A stretch of DNA of 6,596 bases from assembly GCA_934725835.1 (NCBI GenBank), contig CAKVCR010000161.1:1-6596 (forward strand). The letters are read 5' to 3'. Source of the stretch: an uncultured Odoribacter sp. GTDB taxonomy: Bacteria > Bacteroidota > Bacteroidia > Bacteroidales > Marinifilaceae. A model generated the notes under the pieces. That model had not been told where the DNA came from and made no database searches. It was given only the letters and a program-made list of their open reading frames with translations. Shown here in pieces: positions 1-6,160 of this stretch. Both the position numbers and the translations under genes were made by a program. The first letter of the stretch is position 1; the number at the start of each line of letters is the position of its first letter.

Positions 1-57
1 GGTTAGAGCGGCGGACTGTTAATCCGTAGGTCGTAGGTTCAAGTCCTACCTGAGGAG
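1..57 (+). tRNA. tRNA-Asn (anticodon GTT), 5' end missing
   Basis: This is the 3' part of a tRNA delivering asparagine. Visible parts are the end of the D arm (GAGC at 6-9), an anticodon stem GCGGA/TCCGT (11-15 with 23-27, outer pair G-T) around the loop CTGTTAA with anticodon GTT at 18-20, and a five-base variable loop. The T arm is GTAGG/CCTAC around TTCAAGT (33-49). The 3' acceptor strand CTGAGGA (50-56) is followed by discriminator G57, the base usual for bacterial tRNA-Asn. The next bases are CTG, so CCA is not encoded and would be added after transcription. The 5' acceptor strand and part of the D arm lie before the window. Confidence 0.95.
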
Positions 58-60
58 CTG

Positions 61-88
61 AAAGCCACCATAACAGGTGGCTTTTTTT
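61..88 (+). terminator. Intrinsic terminator of the tRNA-Asn transcript
   Basis: AAAGCCACC (61-69) pairs perfectly with GGTGGCTTT (76-84) around a six-base loop, and seven T residues follow at 82-88. It starts three bases after the discriminator base, so the tRNA transcript ends here. No other tRNA follows. Confidence 0.9.
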
Positions 89-111
89 ATGCAAAACAAC
101 TTCAATCCACT

Positions 112-149
112 ACATAACAAAGCAGCGGAATCTTCAAGATTCCGCTGCT
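112..149 (-). terminator. Probable terminator of clpB
   Basis: A perfect 14-bp inverted repeat AGCAGCGGAATCTT / AAGATTCCGCTGCT (121-134 and 136-149) has one central base, so the real hairpin would open a few pairs at the tip. Read on the minus strand it lies about 24 bases after the clpB stop and is followed by TTGTTATG, a modest T-rich tail. On the plus strand the tail is not T-rich, so it probably acts only on clpB. The uneven T tract lowers certainty. Confidence 0.7.
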
Positions 150-172
150 GCATACACTGATAGACAATCCTA

Positions 173-2764
173 TCATTTATTTTCAAACACGATGTGGTCA
201 TCCTTGACATCCACGACAATGTTGTTATCCTTAGTCACCTGTTCTGCCAATATCTGTTTTGACAAATCATTCAACAAATTGCGCTGAATCACTCTTTTCA
301 CCGGACGAGCACCGAATTGAGGGTCGTACCCCTCCTGAGCAATCCACTCCACTGCACGGTCGGTGACTTCAATCGAAATACTATTGTTAGCCAACATCTT
401 TTGCAAGGATTTAATCTGCAAACGTACAATGTCAACAATCTCGCTTTTCCGCAAAGGTGTAAACATAATCACCTCATCAATACGATTCAAAAACTCCGGA
501 CGAATCGTTTGCTTCAACAATTCATACACCTCATTATTGGTTTTCTCCAAAACCTCCTCCCGGTTACTTTCATTCAAATCTTTCAGCTTATCCTGAATAA
601 TATGCGCACCGATATTAGAAGTCATAATGATAATGGTGTTCTTGAAATCCACCGTACGTCCCTTATTGTCTGTCAAACGTCCGTCATCCAACACTTGCAA
701 CAAAATATTGAACACATCCGGATGAGCCTTTTCGATTTCGTCAAGCAATATGACAGAATACGGTTTACGTCTCACAGCCTCCGTCAACTGCCCGCCTTCG
801 TCATAACCGACGTATCCCGGAGGCGCTCCAATCAAACGGGACACTGAATGTTTCTCCTGATATTCAGACATATCAATACGGGTCATCAGCGATTCATCGT
901 CAAACAGGAACTCAGCCAAGGCCTTTGCCAACTCTGTCTTACCGACACCTGTCGTACCCAAAAAGATAAACGAACCAATCGGTCGGCGTGCATCCTGCAA
1001 CCCTGCACGGTTACGACGTACGGCATCTGCCAATGCGGCAATTGCAACATCCTGACCAACCACCCGCTTGTGCAATTCCTCTTCCAGATGCAACAGCTTT
1101 GCACGCTCACTCTGCATCATACGGTTGACGGGGATACCGGTCCATTTGGAAACTACAGCTGCAATATCATCAGAAGTAACCTCCTCCCGTATCAGCGACT
1201 GTCCATGCTTCATATCCGCCAATCGGGTCTTGATATCCTCAATCCGTTGCTCAGCCTCTTTGATTTTTCCATAGCGCAATTCAGCCACTTTACCATAATC
1301 ACCTTCACGTTCTGCACGAGAAGCTTCGAACCTATATTGCTCAATGGCATCCTTATTCTTCTGAATCTCGTCAATCAGCGAACGTTCAGACTCCCATTGT
1401 GCCCGCAACTTAGTGCGTTCGTCATTCAAATCTGCCAGTTCCTTTTGGATTTCATCCAATTTTTTGCTGGTACCTTCGCGTTTCAAAGCCTCCTTTTCGA
1501 TCTCGAGTTGCTGGATTTTCCTATCCAGTTCATCAATTTCTTCGGGTACAGAATTCATCTCCAGACGCAATTTTGCAGCAGCCTCATCCACCAAGTCTAT
1601 CGCCTTATCCGGCAAGAAACGGTCGGATATATACCTGTGAGACAACTCCACAGAAGCGATAATGGCATCATCCGTGATACGCACTTTATGGTGATTCTCA
1701 TATTTCTCCTTCAAGCCTCGCATGATACTGATGGCACTCATCACATCCGGTTCGTCAATCATCACTTTCTGGAAACGACGTTCCAATGCCTTATCCTGCT
1801 CGAAATATTTCTGATACTCATTCAGCGTAGTGGCTCCGATAGCCCTCAAATCACCTCGTGCCAAAGCCGGTTTCAAAATATTGGCAGCATCCATCGCCCC
1901 TTCGGATTTTCCTGCTCCTACCAATGTATGGATTTCATCGATAAACAGAATGATCTCTCCCTCTGACGCCAAAACCTCGTTGACCACTGCCTTCAAACGC
2001 TCTTCAAATTCACCTTTATATTTGGCCCCCGCAATCAAAGCTCCCATATCCAATGAAAATATCTGCTTGGAAGCCAAATTAGAAGGAACATCTCCATTCA
2101 CAATTCGCTGTGCCAACCCTTCGGCAATCGCCGTCTTACCGACACCCGGTTCACCAATCAAAATCGGATTATTCTTCGTACGACGGGAAAGAATCTGCAA
2201 CACACGTCTGATTTCATCATCACGCCCGATAACAGGATCCAACTTCCCGTTTCTGGCACGTTCATTCAAATTGATGGCATATTTGCCTAAAGCATCATAG
2301 CTATCCTCTGCCGACTGCGAATTCACCTTAGAGCCTTTCCGTAATTCGGCAATAGCCTCTTTCGTTTCCTTCTCTGTCAGTCCGCTATCCTTCAACAATT
2401 GTGCAACCTGATCCCGATTATCGAGCAGCCCCAATAAAATATGTTCCAAAGATATATATTGGTCGCCCATTTCGCTCGCCAACCGTGTTGCCTTTTCCAA
2501 TGCTTTGTTGGCATCATTGGAAAGATAAGCTTCACCACCCGATACTTTTGGATAAGCATCCACAATCCTATCCAATGCCGCTACCAGGTTTCTGCTGTTT
2601 ACCCCTAATTTATTAAAAATAAACTGAGTGACATTCTCTCCTACATTGAGAACACCCTTCAACAAATGACCGGTCTCAATAGCCTGCTGTCCTTTGCTTT
2701 GTGCAAGTTGCACTGCATGCTGCAATGCTTCCTGCGATTTGATAGTATAATTATTTGTATTCAT
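173..2764 (-). CDS. clpB: ATP-dependent disaggregase ClpB (Hsp100)
   Basis: Cytosolic AAA+ disaggregase that, in this family, threads proteins out of aggregates with DnaK/DnaJ/GrpE. The 863-residue product has the full ClpB order: a Clp N domain with two repeats (about 1-145), then NBD1 with Walker A GEPGVGKT at 204-211, pore loop KYKGEFEER near 248, Walker B LFIDEIH near 273 and arginine finger ERRF near 328. The coiled-coil middle domain spans about 405-525. NBD2 follows, with Walker A GTTGVGKT at 603-610, pore loop GYVGYDEGG near 650, Walker B ILLDEIEK near 672, sensor-1 TSN near 715 and sensor-2 GARPVKR. Length is normal. The coiled-coil M domain distinguishes it from ClpA, and no ClpP-docking loop was noticed. 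An in-frame ATG twelve codons upstream (2798-2800) is rejected because the family N terminus begins MNTNNYTIKSQEALQ and the extra residues (MYFLQCNKNTRL) look like translated leader. No Shine-Dalgarno is evident, as is common in Bacteroidetes. Intact, with no frameshift. Confidence 0.97.
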   Translation of the reverse strand: MNTNNYTIKSQEALQHAVQLAQSKGQQAIETGHLLKGVLNVGENVTQFIFNKLGVNSRNLVAALDRIVDAYPKVSGGEAYLSNDANKALEKATRLASEMGDQYISLEHILLGLLDNRDQVAQLLKDSGLTEKETKEAIAELRKGSKVNSQSAEDSYDALGKYAINLNERARNGKLDPVIGRDDEIRRVLQILSRRTKNNPILIGEPGVGKTAIAEGLAQRIVNGDVPSNLASKQIFSLDMGALIAGAKYKGEFEERLKAVVNEVLASEGEIILFIDEIHTLVGAGKSEGAMDAANILKPALARGDLRAIGATTLNEYQKYFEQDKALERRFQKVMIDEPDVMSAISIMRGLKEKYENHHKVRITDDAIIASVELSHRYISDRFLPDKAIDLVDEAAAKLRLEMNSVPEEIDELDRKIQQLEIEKEALKREGTSKKLDEIQKELADLNDERTKLRAQWESERSLIDEIQKNKDAIEQYRFEASRAEREGDYGKVAELRYGKIKEAEQRIEDIKTRLADMKHGQSLIREEVTSDDIAAVVSKWTGIPVNRMMQSERAKLLHLEEELHKRVVGQDVAIAALADAVRRNRAGLQDARRPIGSFIFLGTTGVGKTELAKALAEFLFDDESLMTRIDMSEYQEKHSVSRLIGAPPGYVGYDEGGQLTEAVRRKPYSVILLDEIEKAHPDVFNILLQVLDDGRLTDNKGRTVDFKNTIIIMTSNIGAHIIQDKLKDLNESNREEVLEKTNNEVYELLKQTIRPEFLNRIDEVIMFTPLRKSEIVDIVRLQIKSLQKMLANNSISIEVTDRAVEWIAQEGYDPQFGARPVKRVIQRNLLNDLSKQILAEQVTKDNNIVVDVKDDHIVFENK

Positions 2765-2789
2765 AAGTCTAGTGTTTTTATTGCACTGA

Positions 2790-2820
2790 AGAAAATACAA
2801 AACACATACCGATTCACAAA
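2790..2820 (-). promoter_or_regulatory. Candidate clpB promoter
   Basis: On the minus strand, TTTG (2820-2817) is followed after exactly 19 bases by TATTTTCT (2797-2790). This matches the Bacteroidetes -33 box and spacing, with four of six fixed positions in the TAnnTTTG -7 box. It would give a leader of roughly 20 bases before the ATG at 2764. It overlaps the upstream in-frame ATG, which supports the shorter start. The -7 match is imperfect, and another heat-responsive promoter is possible. Confidence 0.35.
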
Positions 2821-2857
2821 TCCAAGGGTATTGAGGAAATTATTGCAGATTTTACGA

Positions 2858-2896
2858 CATTTTGTCACTATTTATCTAATACTAAGTGACAAAATG
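2858..2896. repeat. Perfect 12-bp inverted repeat upstream of clpB
   Basis: CATTTTGTCACT (2858-2869) and AGTGACAAAATG (2885-2896) are perfect inverted copies separated by 15 A/T-rich bases. The repeat sits 94-132 bases upstream of the clpB start and 25 bases after the stop of the 34-aa gene. No T run follows the repeat on the minus strand, so it is a poor intrinsic terminator for the rsmE transcript. A two-site operator for a regulator of clpB, or an RNA hairpin at the end of the rsmE unit, are both possible. It does not match the CIRCE (HrcA) sequence. Function is unknown. Confidence 0.55.
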
Positions 2897-2920
2897 CCAA
2901 TACATTATCTCATAAAACAA

Positions 2921-3025
2921 TCACTCCTGCCCCTCATCCGGATGTTCCGTCTTCTTGCGCCACAACCACCGGGGCACAATGACAAACAATGCAATGATAG
3001 CCAATATTTGCAGAACATGTTCCAT
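2921..3025 (-). CDS. 34-aa single-pass membrane microprotein, function unknown
   Basis: ATG at 3025-3023 opens a 34-codon frame ending in TGA at 2923-2921. Its product begins MEHVLQILAIIALFVIVPRW and ends in a charged tail. Residues 4-20 are strongly hydrophobic and would span the membrane once. They are followed by WLWRKK and then the tail TEHPDEGQE, so the positive-inside rule puts the C terminus in the cytoplasm. There is no signal-peptidase site or lipobox. The start lies one base after the rsmE stop (TGA-T-ATG), the usual geometry for translational coupling, so it is probably made from the rsmE mRNA. I do not recognise a family. Support comes from the clean hydrophobic-then-basic pattern and the tight spacing; chance remains possible at this length. 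Confidence 0.65.
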   Translation of the reverse strand: MEHVLQILAIIALFVIVPRWLWRKKTEHPDEGQE

Positions 3026-3026
3026 A

Positions 3027-3731
3027 TCACACTCTATTCATAAAATCAATACTATGACATGCCACAATGCCAGCCGTTTCTGTCCGCAAACGACTGATGC
3101 CAAGCGTAATCGCCCGGAAACCGTATTTTTCAGCGAGAGCAACCTCCTCCTCTGAGAAATCGCCCTCCGGTCCTATCAAAATCACCACATCACCACCCGG
3201 CTGATATGCTTCATCCAAACGCAACTTTTCCCCTTCATGACAATGAGCGATAAACTTGTGCTTCTCCGTACAAGTCGCCACAAAATCCTTGAAATCGGTC
3301 ATCGTATGAAACTCCGGCAGATATGCCTTTAGCGACTGCTTCATCGCTGCCACCAGCACCTTCTCCAACCGTTCCTCCTTCACCACCTTACGCTCCGAAT
3401 GCTCTGAATTCAACATGGTAATGGCATCAACCCCCATCTCCGTACATTTCTCCAACATCCACTCCGTCCGGTCGATATTCTTTGTCGGAGCCACCGCCAG
3501 ATGCAACCGGAAAGAACGTTTGCCATACTCTCCCTTTTTCTCCAAAATCTTCACGCCACACCCTTTAGCCTCTGCCCGATCGATTTCCCCCTCAAACCAA
3601 TTTCCCCTTCCGTCGACCAGCACAACCGGTTCTCCGGCTTCCATCCGTAACACCCGTACACAATGCTTTGATTCCTCGGGACTCAATGTATAGTAATCCC
3701 CTAAAATATCCGGTGTATAAAATAAGTTCAT
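3027..3731 (-). CDS. rsmE: 16S rRNA (uracil-1498-N3)-methyltransferase RsmE
   Basis: This SAM-dependent enzyme methylates N3 of U1498 in helix 44 of 16S rRNA, near the decoding site, acting on the 30S subunit. The 234-residue protein has the family layout: an N-terminal PUA-like RNA-binding domain (about 1-70, with SKHCVRVLRM at 21-30) and a C-terminal SPOUT knot domain. SPOUT signatures seen are APTKNIDRTEWMLEKCTEMGV (81-101, numbered from the start Met), SEHSER (109-114), IGPEGDFSEEE (186-196) and LGISRLRTETA (210-220). The last two form the trefoil-knot cofactor site. Length is slightly under the usual 240-250 but nothing essential is missing. The ATG at 3731 begins MNLFYTPDI, typical for the family; the ATG five bases upstream is out of frame. 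It has its own promoter candidate and is followed at one base by the 34-aa frame. Confidence 0.95.
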   Translation of the reverse strand: MNLFYTPDILGDYYTLSPEESKHCVRVLRMEAGEPVVLVDGRGNWFEGEIDRAEAKGCGVKILEKKGEYGKRSFRLHLAVAPTKNIDRTEWMLEKCTEMGVDAITMLNSEHSERKVVKEERLEKVLVAAMKQSLKAYLPEFHTMTDFKDFVATCTEKHKFIAHCHEGEKLRLDEAYQPGGDVVILIGPEGDFSEEEVALAEKYGFRAITLGISRLRTETAGIVACHSIDFMNRV

Positions 3732-3750
3732 GCCATTAAATTTTATCCTG

Positions 3751-3758
3751 CAAAGCTA
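3751..3758 (-). promoter_or_regulatory. Candidate rsmE promoter (-7 box)
   Basis: TAGCTTTG on the minus strand is an exact match to the Bacteroidetes -7 consensus TAnnTTTG. A T-rich stretch, TTTT rather than TTTG, lies 19 bases upstream. The start of transcription would fall near 3745, giving a leader of about 14 bases before the rsmE ATG at 3731. It lies immediately downstream of the fusA2 terminator, as expected for an independent unit. Confidence 0.5.
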
Positions 3759-3773
3759 CATTTTTTTTCATGC

Positions 3774-3807
3774 AAAAAAAAAGATGGGACCCATAATGAA
3801 TCCCACC
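3774..3807 (-). terminator. Intrinsic terminator of the EF-G2 gene
   Basis: On the minus strand GGTGGGA (3807-3801) pairs with TCCCATC (3789-3783), seven pairs with one G-T, around an 11-base loop. Nine T residues follow at once (3782-3774). It begins 26 bases after the fusA2 stop and separates that gene from rsmE. Confidence 0.88.
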
Positions 3808-3833
3808 TCACACATTACAAACGAAACATGATT

Positions 3834-5990
3834 CTATTCATCATCATCTGCCTCATGATAATCCTTCAGCAACTCTTCCTGAACGTCTGAAGGCACTTTT
3901 TCATATCCGGCAAAACTCATAGTAAACGTTGCACGACCTCCTGTGATAGAGCTCAAAGCGGTAGAATAACGCTGCATTTCCTTCAGTGGCACTTTAGCCA
4001 TCAATTTCTGGAAACCGCTGTCAGCCTCCATGCCCATAATCATCGCACGACGGGTCTGCAAATCACCCATCACATCCCCCATATCCTCATCCGGCACCAG
4101 TACCTCCACATCATAAATCGGCTCCAAAATCTTCGGATTGGCTTTTTTAAATGCCTCGCTGAAAGCATGACGACCGGCCAAGCGGAAAGATATTTCATTT
4201 GAATCTACCGGATGCATCTTACCGTCGTAAATACATACGCGGATATCACGGGCATACGAACCGGTCAACGGACCTTCCTCCATCTTCTCCATGATACCCT
4301 TCAGGATTGCAGGCATAAAACGGGCTTCAATCACACCGCCGACAATACAATTGTAGAACACCAGCTTACCGCCCCATGGCAAATCGTACTCCTCTTTACC
4401 CTTGACAGACATCTTACTGTCCACTCCGCCAATCTTATATGATACAGGTTCCGGCATTCCCTCTTCATAAGGCTCAATAACCATATGCACCTCTCCGAAC
4501 TGACCGGCACCACCCGACTGTTTCTTATGGCGATAATCAGCCTGTGCATATTTGGTGATGGTCTCACGATATGGAATCTTCGGAGCATAAAACTCAATAT
4601 TAATCTTATCATTATGCTCGATACGCCACTTCATTGTATTCAAATGGAACTCACCCTGACCGGAAAGAATCATCTGTTTCAACTCCTTGGAATACTCAAC
4701 CAACAGCGAAGGATCTTCCTCGTGCATACGGTAGAGCACCTCAGCCATCTTCTCTTCGTCCGCCTTATTCACGGCACGGACAGCCGTACGGAAACGAGCG
4801 TTCGGATAAACAATTGCCGGGAATACATAATCACAATCCTTACTATTCAGCGTATCGCCATTCTTCGTGCCTTTCAGTTTCACGGTAGCGCCGATATCTC
4901 CGGCTCTCAACTCTGACACCTTCGTCCGATTCTTGCCCGCAACAGCGTACAGCTGCGCAATACGTTCCTTGGCACCGGTAGTCATATTAATCAGGTCGTC
5001 CCCCTCCTTCACGACACCCGATACCACTTTAAAATAGTTGATATCTCCCAAGTGCTGCTCAATCGTAGTGCTGAAAACAACAGCAGAAGTAGGTCCGTTC
5101 ACATCATACGGCACAAGCTTGCCGTCCTTCGTCTCCATGCCCGGCATCGCCGCAGCATTCGGAGCCACATTCACCAGGAACTCCATAAAACGGCGCACAC
5201 ACATATCCTTCTCTGCCGACACACAGAATACCGGGAACATATCCCTTGCAATCAATCCCTTACGGATACCGGCACGCATTTCATCCTCCGTCAGGCTTCC
5301 CTTCTCAAAATAAAGCTCCATCAACCCCTCATCATTCTCTGCAGCAGCTTCAACAAGAGCATTGTGCAACTCGCTTGCCTTCTCCATCTCCTCTTCCGGG
5401 ATAGGCAACACATCCGGTTTTCCGCCTTCCGGCTTCCACTGGTACATCTCCATCTTCAGGACGTCCACCACTCTATTAAATCCGACACCTTGATTCACCG
5501 GATACTGCACCAACACCACCTTCTTGCCGAACGATGCCTGTGCATGTTCAACCGCCTGCTCAAAATTCGACTTTTCATGATCCAGCTGATTGACAATAAA
5601 AATCATCGGCTTGTGCATTTTCTGCAAATGCCGGCTGATAATCTCCGTACCGACCTCAACACCCCTCACGGCATTGATCACCATGACTGCAGTATCTGCA
5701 ACATTCAGCGCAGAAATAACGCCTCCGACAAAATCATCAGCTCCCGGAGTATCTATAAAATTCAACTTCTGCTCCTTCCATTCAGCATACAGCACTGCCG
5801 GGAAAACAGAAGACCCATATTCTTGCTCCACGGGGCGGTAATCGGAAGAAGTGTTCTTGGCACTCACGCTACCTCTGCGCGAAATGACCCCGCCCTCGTA
5901 CATCATCGCTTCAGCCAGCGTGGTCTTCCCGGACCCTGCGCTGCCCACAAGAGCGATATTCTTGATTTCATTCGGATTATAGGTTTTCAT
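3834..5990 (-). CDS. fusA2: Elongation factor G paralogue EF-G2 (fusA2-like) with altered GTPase centre
   Basis: A 718-residue translational GTPase-fold protein related to EF-G, which drives tRNA-mRNA translocation on the ribosome. Visible: P-loop GSAGSGKT (16-23), DTPG (80-83), NQLD (134-137), VSA (257-259), domain II from about 303, domain IV with SGGAGQFGEVH, and the domain IV tip DGKMHPVDSNE, whose His593 matches the decoding-centre histidine of EF-G. The C terminus is acidic. The G domain departs from housekeeping EF-G. The switch-II histidine after DTPG is Ala84, NKxD is NQLD, and the switch-I RGITI stretch is YGSSV (58-62), putting Ser where Thr binds magnesium. P-loop Lys22 and Thr23 remain. 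The protein is thus an EF-G2, not the main fusA, which usually lies with rpsL/rpsG. From memory, Bacteroides thetaiotaomicron EF-G2 supports translation without GTP hydrolysis and is switched on by the regulator Cur in carbon limitation; applying that here is inference. TetQ-type resistance proteins are less likely, since those keep the histidine. Monocistronic, with its own terminator. Confidence 0.93.
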   Translation of the reverse strand: MKTYNPNEIKNIALVGSAGSGKTTLAEAMMYEGGVISRRGSVSAKNTSSDYRPVEQEYGSSVFPAVLYAEWKEQKLNFIDTPGADDFVGGVISALNVADTAVMVINAVRGVEVGTEIISRHLQKMHKPMIFIVNQLDHEKSNFEQAVEHAQASFGKKVVLVQYPVNQGVGFNRVVDVLKMEMYQWKPEGGKPDVLPIPEEEMEKASELHNALVEAAAENDEGLMELYFEKGSLTEDEMRAGIRKGLIARDMFPVFCVSAEKDMCVRRFMEFLVNVAPNAAAMPGMETKDGKLVPYDVNGPTSAVVFSTTIEQHLGDINYFKVVSGVVKEGDDLINMTTGAKERIAQLYAVAGKNRTKVSELRAGDIGATVKLKGTKNGDTLNSKDCDYVFPAIVYPNARFRTAVRAVNKADEEKMAEVLYRMHEEDPSLLVEYSKELKQMILSGQGEFHLNTMKWRIEHNDKINIEFYAPKIPYRETITKYAQADYRHKKQSGGAGQFGEVHMVIEPYEEGMPEPVSYKIGGVDSKMSVKGKEEYDLPWGGKLVFYNCIVGGVIEARFMPAILKGIMEKMEEGPLTGSYARDIRVCIYDGKMHPVDSNEISFRLAGRHAFSEAFKKANPKILEPIYDVEVLVPDEDMGDVMGDLQTRRAMIMGMEADSGFQKLMAKVPLKEMQRYSTALSSITGGRATFTMSFAGYEKVPSDVQEELLKDYHEADDDE

Positions 5991-6020
5991 AACTATATAG
6001 GTTTTAGGTTTATATTTGTA

Positions 6021-6048
6021 GTGTCATTTCAAACGTTTGAAACGACGC
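6021..6048. promoter_or_regulatory. Large palindrome, probable operator upstream of EF-G2
   Basis: TTTCAAACGTTTGAAA (6027-6042) is a perfect 16-bp palindrome. Extending outward, half-sites GTGTCATTTCAAAC and (reverse complement of the right arm) GCGTCGTTTCAAAC agree at 12 of 14 positions over 28 bp. It lies 31-58 bases upstream of the fusA2 ATG, near where the polymerase should bind, and 113-140 bases upstream of the peptidase ATG. A dimeric regulator is the natural reading. The CG centre resembles LacI-family sites; a site for Cur, known for fusA2 regulation in Bacteroides, is an alternative. I cannot assign the protein. No good TAnnTTTG box for fusA2 was found on the minus strand here. Confidence 0.6.
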
Positions 6049-6060
6049 TGTAATGTAGGA

Positions 6061-6088
6061 TTAATATCTCAAAAAAACAAGATATTAA
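6061..6088. repeat. 9-bp inverted repeat in the divergent intergenic region
   Basis: TTAATATCT (6061-6069) and AGATATTAA (6080-6088) are perfect inverted copies with a 10-base A-rich spacer. They sit midway between the two divergent start codons, about 71 bases from each. A second regulator site is possible, but in A/T-rich intergenic DNA a repeat this size can arise by chance. The spacer T run on the minus strand lies in the loop, so it is not a terminator. Confidence 0.35.
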
Positions 6089-6109
6089 GCCAATTCTACT
6101 ACTAAAAAG

Positions 6110-6146
6110 TTTGGCGCGCTTTTTGCAATAGCTTTTGTATAATTCA
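6110..6146 (+). promoter_or_regulatory. Possible promoter region of the YugP-like gene
   Basis: TTTG at 6110-6113 is followed by TAGCTTTT (6129-6136), five of six to the -7 consensus, but with a spacer of only 15 bases. A TATAAT also occurs at 6139-6144. The gene must have a promoter in this stretch since the neighbour is divergent, but neither match is convincing. Confidence 0.25.
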
Positions 6147-6160
6147 AAAATACAGTAAAA

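Noticed and set aside
1..60. tRNA as an integration site for a mobile element
   Set aside because: No integrase, direct repeat of the tRNA 3' end or foreign-looking cargo follows; the neighbours are conserved housekeeping genes.
848..1966. A 372-codon open frame on the plus strand opposite clpB
   Set aside because: It lies fully antisense to clpB, whose motifs are intact, and its product is rich in Leu, Ile, Cys and Phe without recognisable domains, typical of an antisense shadow.
2858..2896. Invertible promoter of the kind seen at Bacteroides capsule loci
   Set aside because: The spacer is only 15 bases and holds no complete promoter, the arms are shorter than those elements use, and no recombinase gene is nearby.
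2666..3043. A 125-codon plus-strand frame crossing the clpB-rsmE gap
   Set aside because: It overlaps the clpB start, the inverted repeat and the 34-aa gene on the other strand. Its composition is not protein-like and no promoter is seen.
3761..3782. T8 and A9 tracts flanking CATGC, resembling a small inverted repeat or replication-type AT element
   Set aside because: The A tract is the U tail of the fusA2 terminator on the minus strand and the other tract is upstream promoter DNA of rsmE, so no separate function is needed.
5052..6053. A 333-codon open frame on the plus strand opposite fusA2
   Set aside because: It is antisense to well-supported EF-G2 coding sequence and reads as His/Leu/Arg-rich low-information protein with no family features.
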